The notes under the pieces are model-generated. The model did not search any database. It worked only from the letters and a program-made list of their open reading frames with translations, and was not told the DNA's origin. 64,000 nucleotides of DNA from Burkholderiales bacterium (GTDB lineage: Bacteria > Pseudomonadota > Gammaproteobacteria > Burkholderiales > Nitrosomonadaceae), in the NCBI GenBank assembly GCA_024235755.1, contig JACKLV010000010.1:1-64000 (forward strand), read 5' to 3'. The position numbers and the translations under genes were made by a program. This document shows, in pieces, positions 9,589-17,932 of the stretch. Position 1 is the first letter of the stretch; every line of letters begins with the position of its first letter.

Positions 9589-11400
9589 ATGGTGGCAATA
9601 AAGCCTTTACCCGAACTTTTAATCAATCAGATTGCAGCCGGTGAAGTTGTCGAGCGCCCCGCTTCGGCACTTAAAGAAATACTTGAAAATAGTATTGATG
9701 CCGACGCAACCCGGATTGACATACAGCTATTTCATGGCGGAATCAAGCAAATGCGCATTTCTGATAATGGTGTAGGCATTACTAAAGATGAATTGGTTTT
9801 GGCGTTAATGCGCCATAGCACGAGTAAAATCAGCTCTCTCGAAGATTTACACAAGATTACAAGCTTAGGATTCCGTGGAGAAGCGCTTGCCAGCATTTCG
9901 TCCATTTCAACTTTAACATTGACGAGTCATACAGTAGCTCAGCGTCATGCATGGCAGGTGCAAGCCAGTAGCGGATCAATAACCCAGCCACGACCAGCGG
10001 CATTAACCCAAGGTACGATTGTAGATGCGCGTGATTTCTATTCAAATATTCCAGCAAGAAGAAAATTTCTCAAAACCGAAGCAACTGAGTACACTCACTG
10101 TGAAGATATATTTAAACGCATGGCTTTAGTACGCCCTGATATTGAATTTACATTGCAGCATAATGGAAAACTCCGCCATCAATATCCGATTACCGATTTT
10201 TTACAACGAATCGAAGCTGTACTGGGCAAAGAATTTATACAGTCGGTTGCATGTATCAGCGAACAAACCGCTGACATCCGGCTACACGGAATCGTTGCTT
10301 TGCCTGCTTATTCACGTGCCTCACGCGATACACAATATTTTTTTGTAAATCATCGGTTTGTACGTAACAAAATGATTGCACATGCCATCAGGGAAGCTTA
10401 CCGGGATGTGCTCCATTTGGATCGTTATCCTGCTTTTGTTCTGTTTTTGGAAACGGACCCGGCAGAAGTCGACGTCAACGTTCACCCAACAAAGTCTGAA
10501 ATAAAATTCCGCGATCCGCGTGCAATGCATCAATTTGTTTTTCATGCTGTTCAAAAATCTTTAGCCAGACCATCAAGAAAAGCGCAACCTCAATTGCTGG
10601 ATAATGCTGTTTCTAAACAAATGCCGCATTTCCATTACCCTAAACAACATACTCAAAAATTTGGAAAAATAGAGCAGTCGGCAGCATTATATCAGTCGCT
10701 ATTTGGTGATGATAACGAAGATTTTAATAATTCAGCCAACATTGAAACTGAGACACAAATAAACCGAATGTCCGGTGCACAAATTATTGATAGCACAACT
10801 GAAGAAAGGCGGGATTTTCCACCGCTTGGCTTCGCGCTGGGGCAATTGCACGGAGTATATATTCTCGCACAGAATAAAAATGGTTTAATCATTGTCGATA
10901 TGCATGCTGCACATGAACGAATTCTTTATGAAAAATTAAAGATGGCAATGGACAACCACGCTTGGTTTGCTCAGTCATTATTGATTCCTTTAACTTTCTA
11001 CGCAGATAGAGCAGATGTTGTTTTTGTTGAAGAAAATTTGACACTATTTAAACAAATTGGATTTGAACTTGCTATTTTGGCGCCAACAACATTGGCTGTG
11101 CGTACCGTACCCGTAATTTTGCAACAGGCAGATATCGCAAAACTGACTCTGGATTTAATACAGGAAACCAAGAAATATGGCAGCAACCAGGTTTTAACAG
11201 CGGGACGCAATGAAATCCTGGCCACAATGGCCTGTCATGCTGCAATTCGGGCCAACAGGGCACTGACAATTGCCGAAATGAATGCCTTATTGCGCCAAAT
11301 GGAAGCAACTGACCGTGCTGACCAATGTAATCACGGTAGACCGACATGGTACGAAATGAGTTTGGCTAATCTGGACAAATTATTCATGCGCGGGAAATAA
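9589..11400 (+). CDS. mutL: DNA mismatch repair protein MutL
   Basis: GHKL ATPase that couples MutS mismatch recognition to strand incision. N-terminal ATPase motifs: NQIAAGEVVERPASALKEILENSIDA, RISDNGVGI, LGFRGEALASISS. The C-terminal domain carries an endonuclease-type motif DMHAAHERILYE (Q to M in the usual DQHA pattern), ACHAAIRA and CNHGRP, as in bacteria that lack MutH. I chose ATG 9589; an in-frame TTG at 9571 would add six residues, but neither has a clear ribosome site. The resulting protein has 603 residues, normal for MutL. Confidence 0.94.
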   Translation: MVAIKPLPELLINQIAAGEVVERPASALKEILENSIDADATRIDIQLFHGGIKQMRISDNGVGITKDELVLALMRHSTSKISSLEDLHKITSLGFRGEALASISSISTLTLTSHTVAQRHAWQVQASSGSITQPRPAALTQGTIVDARDFYSNIPARRKFLKTEATEYTHCEDIFKRMALVRPDIEFTLQHNGKLRHQYPITDFLQRIEAVLGKEFIQSVACISEQTADIRLHGIVALPAYSRASRDTQYFFVNHRFVRNKMIAHAIREAYRDVLHLDRYPAFVLFLETDPAEVDVNVHPTKSEIKFRDPRAMHQFVFHAVQKSLARPSRKAQPQLLDNAVSKQMPHFHYPKQHTQKFGKIEQSAALYQSLFGDDNEDFNNSANIETETQINRMSGAQIIDSTTEERRDFPPLGFALGQLHGVYILAQNKNGLIIVDMHAAHERILYEKLKMAMDNHAWFAQSLLIPLTFYADRADVVFVEENLTLFKQIGFELAILAPTTLAVRTVPVILQQADIAKLTLDLIQETKKYGSNQVLTAGRNEILATMACHAAIRANRALTIAEMNALLRQMEATDRADQCNHGRPTWYEMSLANLDKLFMRGK

Positions 11401-11651
11401 GAAACAGCTAGTGCAATTTTAATTTGATATTGCGGGGTAAGGTTGTTTGCGTTTTATCCGCGCATCTTCAGTCATAAACTGCCACTTTCTCTTGCGGCAG
11501 ATCGGTTTCTTATTGCCGTACATGCATCAAGTTCTTTGCGTACACTCTCTTTTATTAGTCAGTACGCTTCAAGTATCTTCCTTCCGAAGTAAATATGCCT
11601 GAACGCGGCATCGTTCATTTATCTACAAAATTTGTATTGACTATCAGTTGA

Positions 11652-14372
11652 TCAATAATTGATGACGAATCCGATTCGGAAGCTCACTGGTTCGACGGGA
11701 TGAAAATGGAAGTCATCCACACCGGCGAGAGATTCTCCCGGCAATCTTGACGTATAAAAATAGGTGATTGCATCATCCTTGCGGTCAAGAATATTGAATA
11801 CTTCGGCCTGGATGCGCAGTGATTTGTTAATCTCATACCCGAGCATAGCAGACAACAAAATGGTGCCGTCCGATCGTCTGGAGTTGTCTTCATTCAACGC
11901 GCGCGGCCCAAGATACCGCAACCGGGGCCCACCGTAGAAACCGCCAAAAACATCATGAAATGTCGCGCCTGTCGCAATCACAGCCTCCACAGCATTGGGA
12001 ACATGATCGCCTTCACCGATAACCGTGTCGCGAAAACGCGAATGGGAAAAACTGAAATCCGCATCAAATGTCAACCAGTGCACCGGCTGATAATAGTTGG
12101 TGAATTCAAGTCCGTACCGCCGACTGGGCCGGCTTGCTTCAGTAGTGCCCGCATCCCCCACAAAAACCAGTTCGGACTCGAGATCCATCCACCAGACAGT
12201 CAGCGTGCTTTGCAATCCCTGAATCCAGGTTGAACGAATGCCTGTCTCAGCGCTGTATGTGCGCGCAAGCGGATGGGCGCGATCGACAGCGTCGCCGCTT
12301 GCCGGATCGATCCGGGTATTGATTCCGCGTGCGTCGTTACTGTGAAAACCAAGACCGCCGTTTAGATAAAGCTCGGTATCCGCCCAAGGGCCAAACACGA
12401 TACTCAATTTCGGGCTGACCAGACCATCGTAACGCGTGCCATTGTTTTGTTGAATATTGCTGCGATTGACTTCAAAACGAAAGCCGTCAAAACGTACACC
12501 CAGACTTGTGCGCAACCAATTCTGCCAGTGGATCCTGTTTTCAAGATAGGGACTAATACTGGTAACCCAGACGGTATCCTGGCGGGTTATGCCGACCGTC
12601 TTTTGCGCATGGGTTTTTGTCAGGGCATTTTGAATGTTATCGTTACGTACCTGTATACCCAGCGTCGTTTCGGCATCGAATGCACCAATTTTATGAAACA
12701 GCGTGTGGCTGCCTGCAAAGCCGGTCGTCCAGCGGTCGTCCGGCTGGCCGAATTGATCGCCGCAAGTTCGAAACAGCCCGGAAGAAACCCGGTTTCCAGG
12801 CAGCAATCCGCGCAACCCGGCGCATCCTGCCGGATTGGTCGTCTCATTGTCATCCAGAAAAAAAGAAAAGTTTGAATACAGATTCAACTTGGAATAAACG
12901 CCATACGCCATAACAGACGTGATGCTGTTTTCTCCCTGCAGGCGCCATTCACCCGTCAGACTATAGCGCTGGCTATTTCCGCCATCGGTCGGATCCAGCG
13001 CATCGAACCGGCCAACGGAACCCTGCTTAAGCGCGCGTCTTGGAATTTGATCGGTCGCCCGCCAGTCGGACTGTGTCGCCATGGCTGTAATGCGCCAGCT
13101 TTGATTGCCGTATTCACGGCTGTATCGAAGCAGGCCATTGAATTTCAGATAGTTGTTGCCGACAGTCCAGGGGCCGTCATTGTGCACGATTTCTCCGGCA
13201 TATAAAACGTTGCCTTTCAATAGCTGATGCGATCCGGCCGCCAGTCCACGGTAATAATCAAAACTGCCGCCGGTGAATCTGAACAGATTCTCAGGCAAAC
13301 GGTTGAAATAGCGGATATTGGCTGATCCGGCACTGGAAAAATCGCCCGTGTCGGCAAAATAATTCCCTTTCCTGAAATCAATTGATTCGATAAGCTCAGG
13401 AATCAAAAAATTGGTGTCGGTCCATCCCTGACCATGCGAATGGGATAGTTGATTGACCGGCACGCCTTCAATCTGGGTCAGAAAGTCGGTGCCGTGATCC
13501 AGATTGAAGCCACGCAGAAAATATTGATTTGCCTTGCCTTCGCCACTGTGTTGCGTTGCAATCAAACCGGGCACCGTTTCGAGCACTTCGCCGGGTCGGG
13601 TCATCGGCCGGTATTTAATCTGATCCTGTCCCACCTTGCCTTGCGAAGCGCTGTCGGCGATGCCGGTCAATTCGTCCGCGCGTCCGGTAACGTGTACTTC
13701 CTCCAGTACGGCATGCGACAGTTTGTTGATTTGTGAACCGGGTTTGGCGGTATCTGCGTAAGCGGGCAGGTCTTTTTCCTGGGCATTAATGCTGGTGCTG
13801 ATAAAAAAAGTAATCGCCAGCACGGTCAGCCATGAAATCAGAATGCCTGCACCATGTAACAATAACGTGGCAGACACAAAGCCAGCCGTGTATGAAGCCA
13901 GGCTGGCGGATGCGGAGATTTCCTGTCCATGCACGTAGCCGTGAAAAAAAGCAAACAGTGAAATAATGATGATATTGACTGGCGCACTGAACCGTATTCC
14001 ACGCACGATCAATGCACTGATCGTGAAGCACGATAAAAGTATCATCGCTTCCGCACCCGCACCCAGAATAATATAGCTGGCGGCACCAGCTACGCCGCCA
14101 AGACTCATGACACTGACAAATACAACCGGCAGTATCCACAGTGCCTGACCGCGTATCTGCGCCGCCCAGATACCAACAGCCACCATCACAATAATATGAT
14201 CCCAGCCCGTTAACGGATGCAAAAATCCTTCGTTCCAGTCCCTGTTGAAATAAATATTGAAGGAAGTTTGCAAAAGGGCAGGGGATGATAGCGTAATGAA
14301 AACACCCAGCAAAACTAACCCAGTTAGCAACAAAATTACAAAATGTTTTGTAAAAACATAGCGGGTAGACAT
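11652..14372 (-). CDS. HupE/UreJ metal permease fused to TonB-dependent receptor
   Basis: One uninterrupted 906-codon frame. Residues 1-197 form a HupE/UreJ-type membrane protein: several hydrophobic helices, the metal-binding HPLTGWDH (His52-His59) and FFHGYVHGQE (His144-Glu151). Residues 198-906 form a complete TonB-dependent receptor: TonB-box-like LEEVHVTG near 223-230, a plug domain (PGEVLETVPGLIATQHSGEGKA, FLRGFNLDHGTDF) and a long beta-barrel ending in an aromatic Tyr, the usual outer-membrane signal. The last HupE helix (about 174-197, ending TSINA before QEKD) looks like a signal peptide with its cleavage site. The polypeptide may therefore be cut into an inner-membrane permease and an outer-membrane receptor. 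Internal GTG/TTG starts near the helix are also conceivable. Its place last in the urease gene set suggests nickel as substrate. The fused architecture is seen directly; nickel and cleavage are inferences. Confidence 0.85.
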   Translation of the reverse strand: MSTRYVFTKHFVILLLTGLVLLGVFITLSSPALLQTSFNIYFNRDWNEGFLHPLTGWDHIIVMVAVGIWAAQIRGQALWILPVVFVSVMSLGGVAGAASYIILGAGAEAMILLSCFTISALIVRGIRFSAPVNIIIISLFAFFHGYVHGQEISASASLASYTAGFVSATLLLHGAGILISWLTVLAITFFISTSINAQEKDLPAYADTAKPGSQINKLSHAVLEEVHVTGRADELTGIADSASQGKVGQDQIKYRPMTRPGEVLETVPGLIATQHSGEGKANQYFLRGFNLDHGTDFLTQIEGVPVNQLSHSHGQGWTDTNFLIPELIESIDFRKGNYFADTGDFSSAGSANIRYFNRLPENLFRFTGGSFDYYRGLAAGSHQLLKGNVLYAGEIVHNDGPWTVGNNYLKFNGLLRYSREYGNQSWRITAMATQSDWRATDQIPRRALKQGSVGRFDALDPTDGGNSQRYSLTGEWRLQGENSITSVMAYGVYSKLNLYSNFSFFLDDNETTNPAGCAGLRGLLPGNRVSSGLFRTCGDQFGQPDDRWTTGFAGSHTLFHKIGAFDAETTLGIQVRNDNIQNALTKTHAQKTVGITRQDTVWVTSISPYLENRIHWQNWLRTSLGVRFDGFRFEVNRSNIQQNNGTRYDGLVSPKLSIVFGPWADTELYLNGGLGFHSNDARGINTRIDPASGDAVDRAHPLARTYSAETGIRSTWIQGLQSTLTVWWMDLESELVFVGDAGTTEASRPSRRYGLEFTNYYQPVHWLTFDADFSFSHSRFRDTVIGEGDHVPNAVEAVIATGATFHDVFGGFYGGPRLRYLGPRALNEDNSRRSDGTILLSAMLGYEINKSLRIQAEVFNILDRKDDAITYFYTSRLPGESLAGVDDFHFHPVEPVSFRIGFVINY

Positions 14373-14436
14373 TTATGGCCCGGCAGTTGGTAAATTATTG
14401 TTAATAAGTACTAATTTTCCGGCTATAAATTTGAAG

Positions 14437-14464
14437 GTGTTAACATTTTGTGAACTGTTAACAC
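14437..14464. promoter_or_regulatory. Inverted repeat upstream of the HupE-receptor fusion gene
   Basis: GTGTTAAC at 14437-14444 and GTTAACAC at 14457-14464 are perfect 8-bp inverted repeats separated by 12 bases. They lie 64-92 bases upstream of the fusion gene start and just behind the carbonic anhydrase stop. The symmetry and spacing suit a dimeric repressor site, possibly for a metal regulator such as NikR, Fur or Nur. The sequence does not match the well-known E. coli NikR operator. A short transcript hairpin is an alternative. Confidence 0.45.
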
Positions 14465-14474
14465 TTCCTAATGG

Positions 14475-15236
14475 TTAGGAAATCAACTCAACCCTACCAG
14501 TTTTTAAATGATAAACACCACCGACGATCTTAAGTTTGTTACCATCGACCAATCGACTTAGAATCGGCGGCTGTTTCCTTAATTCTTCAACATTAAGAAC
14601 AACATTTTTTTTAACAATGTCGAAATAACGGTCATTAGCGACATAATCCGGGGTTCTGCGTACAGATCTGACCGCCGGAGTTAATGCTGTAGCAATTGTC
14701 TGTATATGCCCCGGAAACTGTTCGTAATTATCGGTTGCATCAATCGCCGCCTTGATAGCCCCACAGCTTTCATGACCCAGAACCATGATTAGTGGAACAT
14801 GCAAAACTGCAGCAGCGTATTCAAGGGTTGCAATAAAATCTGTTGTAATGTAATTACCAGCAACACGGGCAACAAACAGGTCTCCACGCTGTTCATCAAA
14901 ACAGAATTCCGGACTCACCCGGGAATCCGAGCAACTCAAAATACACGCAAAGGGATTTTGTCCTCTAACTAAATCCAAACGCTCATCTTTAAAATTCAAA
15001 GGTGTTGAACGATTTGTTACATAGCGTTCATTTCCTTTCATTAAACGTTCGAGGGCTGCTTCCGGGGTTAATATATTCTCGGGTATAGGCGGCATTTTAA
15101 CCATACCGGACATTGCGTTTACTGTGCCCGAAACCGGCAGACCCATGCCGAGCAGGGATGCCGTTGTCATTTTAAGTAACAAACGCCTTTGTTGTGCTTT
15201 TTGTTTTTTTTCAACGTTTAAATTTTTCTTTTGCAT
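14475..15236 (-). CDS. Exported beta-class carbonic anhydrase
   Basis: Zinc enzyme interconverting CO2 and bicarbonate. The beta-class ligands are clear: CSDSR (Cys and the Asp-Arg dyad) and GHESCGAIKAA (His and Cys), with VARVAGNYI between. Unusually for a beta enzyme, it has an N-terminal export signal: QQRRLLLK at about residues 15-22 resembles a Tat twin-arginine motif, followed by a hydrophobic stretch ending near VNA. I chose ATG 15236; a longer frame to 15311 would overlap the urea transporter gene and bury the signal. A GAAGGA site lies 12 bases before this ATG. It is 23 bases behind the urea transporter gene, so probably co-transcribed. Confidence 0.88.
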   Translation of the reverse strand: MQKKNLNVEKKQKAQQRRLLLKMTTASLLGMGLPVSGTVNAMSGMVKMPPIPENILTPEAALERLMKGNERYVTNRSTPLNFKDERLDLVRGQNPFACILSCSDSRVSPEFCFDEQRGDLFVARVAGNYITTDFIATLEYAAAVLHVPLIMVLGHESCGAIKAAIDATDNYEQFPGHIQTIATALTPAVRSVRRTPDYVANDRYFDIVKKNVVLNVEELRKQPPILSRLVDGNKLKIVGGVYHLKTGRVELIS

Positions 15237-15259
15237 TTGAATTATTATTCCTTCATGAA

Positions 15260-16243
15260 TTATTCCGATGACCAGTGTTTTGATACAGACGCAGCAAATA
15301 AGAACATCCACATCGTCAGTACAAATGGAAATGTCAACGTGGGCAACCCGATTGGCGCCAGGAAATTAGCCAAACCAGCTTGGCAAATGACAGTCAGAAT
15401 ACCTGCTAGCAGTGCCAAAACAGCTGTTCCGGTCGAAGGTTTGAGAAATACCCAGCCAATCGCCATCATGGTCAATACCGGATTAAACGCATATAGTCCC
15501 ATTTCTATTAAATTTTGACTTGCCCCGAGTAATACGGGCACCAACACACCTACAAATGTTCCACAAAGCGCCATAAAAGCGCCTCGCCAAGAAGTAATCG
15601 CGATACCGGTCAAAAATAAAATTCCAACCAGAACATTGTCCGCAAACATGACCTCTGCAACTCCTTTCGACAGCGCCACATACCACAGTTCAGCCGTTTC
15701 ATCCGTCATGGATGAAAGCCAGGCAATGGCAGGCAGATCAGCACTTGCAACCGCTTCGGGCAAACCCGGTGGTGGCAATACTGCGCTAGGTGAAAGACTG
15801 TCAAATGAATACACTGCAACCATAAACATCCAACAAGTCAAAACAAAGGGTGAAGTTGAGGCCGGTATTTTGTAAGGTGTCAGAATTCTGATCAAAGCCG
15901 CAAGAACCACACTTGATAAAATGGCGGCCAATACGACATACACCCATAACAAAGGCGTGTTTTCAAGAAACAAAAACAAGCAGGGCCCGACCAGGGTGCC
16001 ATTAAAACCATAAAGCCCGGCATCAATATCATCATCTGAAAAACCAAGTAAATAAGCGGTAATGGTGCTGGTAACTACTCCCACGGTGGCAGCCAACCCT
16101 GCAGTTATGCCTCCTATGTATAGTGCAACTAAAAAAACAAATCCTGTAACAGCATTACCGCAAAAAAATACTTGACCCACTCCTCGTAGTATTACGCGAA
16201 GTGGTTTTGGCAAAGCCATGTCTAGTTTCACTGCCCATTGCAT
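15260..16243 (-). CDS. UT-family urea transporter
   Basis: Membrane channel for urea of the UT family, 327 residues. The family shows an internal duplication, each half carrying a signature loop: GLYGFNGTLVG in the first half and LYAFNPVLTMMAIG in the second, plus TSPFVLTCWMF and LTFPFVLTMWMF as the paired second signatures. About ten hydrophobic segments are visible. A GGAG ribosome site sits 7 bases before the ATG. It follows ureG by 116 bases on the same strand, so it supplies the urease with substrate across the inner membrane. Confidence 0.93.
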   Translation of the reverse strand: MQWAVKLDMALPKPLRVILRGVGQVFFCGNAVTGFVFLVALYIGGITAGLAATVGVVTSTITAYLLGFSDDDIDAGLYGFNGTLVGPCLFLFLENTPLLWVYVVLAAILSSVVLAALIRILTPYKIPASTSPFVLTCWMFMVAVYSFDSLSPSAVLPPPGLPEAVASADLPAIAWLSSMTDETAELWYVALSKGVAEVMFADNVLVGILFLTGIAITSWRGAFMALCGTFVGVLVPVLLGASQNLIEMGLYAFNPVLTMMAIGWVFLKPSTGTAVLALLAGILTVICQAGLANFLAPIGLPTLTFPFVLTMWMFLFAASVSKHWSSE

Positions 16244-16359
16244 TTTTTATCTCCGGATTATTTCTCGATTAAAAATTTTTTAAACCAAAATTTTTGTTCA
16301 GGGATTAATTTAACAACACCATGATTGATAAAAGATTATTCAGCAAAAACACATCAAAG

Positions 16360-16989
16360 CTAATGCGCTTTAACTTCTTCTAAAAGACCTTGCTTGACAA
16401 TAAAATCAATAACTTCTTGTACGCCTTGGCCTGTACGCATATTAGTAAAAACGAAAGGCCGGTCACCACGCATCCGTTTGGCATCGCGTGCCATTACATC
16501 CAGATCTGCTCCGACATACGGGGCTAAATCAATTTTGTTTATAACCAACAAAGCGGAACGCGTAATACCTGGTCCTCCTTTTCTGGGTATTTTTTCTCCC
16601 GCGGCAACATCAATGACGTAAATGGTCAGATCAGATAATTCGGGACTGAACGTTGACGCCAAGTTGTCTCCACCGGATTCAACCAGCACCAGATCAAGAT
16701 TGGGAAATTCTTGTGTGATACGAGAGATCGCCTCAAGATTAATCGACGCATCTTCTCGGATTGCGGTATGTGGACAACCACCGGTTTCAACACCAATTAA
16801 CCGCTCTGCAGGCAGCGCTTCGGCTCGCAGTAAGATTTCAAGATCTTCTTTGGTATAAATGTCATTGGTAATAACCGCCATTTCGTAGTTGTCACGCATT
16901 TTTTTGCTCAATACTTCACATAGCGCGGTTTTACCAGAACCAACCGGCCCACCGATACCGACACGAAGCGGATTAGATTTATATGTCAT
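16360..16989 (-). CDS. ureG: Urease accessory GTPase UreG
   Basis: SIMIBI-class GTPase that drives nickel insertion into urease together with UreD and UreF. P-loop GGPVGSGKTALCE at about residues 13-25, the metal-binding region GCPHTAIREDAS (CPH motif), the ESGGDN switch element and the NKIDL base-recognition motif are all present. 209 residues is normal. It follows ureF by 26 bases. Confidence 0.97.
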   Translation of the reverse strand: MTYKSNPLRVGIGGPVGSGKTALCEVLSKKMRDNYEMAVITNDIYTKEDLEILLRAEALPAERLIGVETGGCPHTAIREDASINLEAISRITQEFPNLDLVLVESGGDNLASTFSPELSDLTIYVIDVAAGEKIPRKGGPGITRSALLVINKIDLAPYVGADLDVMARDAKRMRGDRPFVFTNMRTGQGVQEVIDFIVKQGLLEEVKAH

Positions 16990-17015
16990 GCTATATATTC
17001 CAGTTTACTATTGAT

Positions 17016-17705
17016 TCAAGACCGATAAATTCGACTGTACTGCACCTCATGCATCATCGACAATATCGACAAACCGGGCGCCCAATTGGATAGTTCATTA
17101 TCTTCGAGCTGCTTTGCGTGTTTAGCCGCCGTTTGTATTTCTGAATGAAGCGAAAGCAACAGACGCTGGCCGGAAACTTGTCCAAGCGGTATGGATTTAA
17201 CGCACACAAGCACCTGATTTTCTATCATCGAAAACAAAAAGCCTAATAGGGCAGACTCGTGAGATAGTTTTAATGCTACGGCTGCACAAGCAAACGCGGT
17301 CGGTAGCGGGATTTCTGTTTCACGCGCCATCATTAATTGCAATGATTCGTCTGCAATATTCAAATCAAGCACCAGCCTACTCAGTGAATAACCCATTTGA
17401 ATGGTTTCCGCTCGAAATTCATGGGTATCACGGGCTGCAAGAAATAATTGCGTCCAGTGTGTAACCTCCGGTTCATCTCTGTTTGAAAATGCGCGTAGTA
17501 AGCGCCAAAAAATCGGCGCTTCAAAATCAGCAAAAATGGATAAGGATTCTTTAATCCAAGCGTGTGCAGATTCCGCGTTTGTAACGTTGCCGATTTCTAT
17601 TGCTGCTTCCAGTCCTTGCGAATAAGTATAGGCTCCAATCGGTAACGATGGACTTGCCAAGTGCAACAAGCTTAGTAGCTCAGTAGGGTGTCTTTCACTT
17701 ATCAT
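17016..17705 (-). CDS. ureF: Urease accessory protein UreF
   Basis: All-helical urease maturation factor of 229 residues. The start region LLSLLHLASPSLPIGAYTYSQGLEAAIE is the UreF signature, and SIPLGQVSGQRLLLSL near the C-terminus is also typical. UreF bridges UreD on the apo-urease with the UreG dimer. It is separated from ureC by 227 bases that hold a strong hairpin and no ureE, the gene commonly found there. Confidence 0.95.
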   Translation of the reverse strand: MISERHPTELLSLLHLASPSLPIGAYTYSQGLEAAIEIGNVTNAESAHAWIKESLSIFADFEAPIFWRLLRAFSNRDEPEVTHWTQLFLAARDTHEFRAETIQMGYSLSRLVLDLNIADESLQLMMARETEIPLPTAFACAAVALKLSHESALLGFLFSMIENQVLVCVKSIPLGQVSGQRLLLSLHSEIQTAAKHAKQLEDNELSNWAPGLSILSMMHEVQYSRIYRS

Positions 17706-17876
17706 TTTTTCGAGTGTAAGTGTGCGTTTAGATGATTATCTATAGCAAATTGTATTTGCCTGATTTAAAATTTCTAACCCATTAACAAGCCTTGTGGTTG
17801 TCTATTATTCTCGACTTGGTCATGAACATATTAAGTGTTTGTTTTTAAGGTTAGAATGTCGCTTCGATCCAGGACT

Positions 17877-17912
17877 CAGTAAAAGAAAGATTTAGAAATC
17901 TTTCTTTTACTG
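17877..17912. repeat. Perfect 17-bp hairpin between ureC and ureF
   Basis: The arms 17877-17893 and 17896-17912 are exact reverse complements around a 2-base centre. The stem is AT-rich and starts with CAGTAAAAG. It lies 20 bases behind the ureC stop. No clear T-run follows in the direction of transcription, so a classic Rho-independent terminator is doubtful. It could stabilise the ureDABC messenger, act as a processing or attenuation point before ureFG, or be a small mobile-repeat relic. Confidence 0.7.
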
Positions 17913-17932
17913 AAAACATCAAGGAATTACTT

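Noticed and set aside
12447..12875. 142-codon open frame antisense to the receptor part of the fusion gene
   Set aside because: Cysteine- and arginine-rich shadow translation with no recognisable domain.
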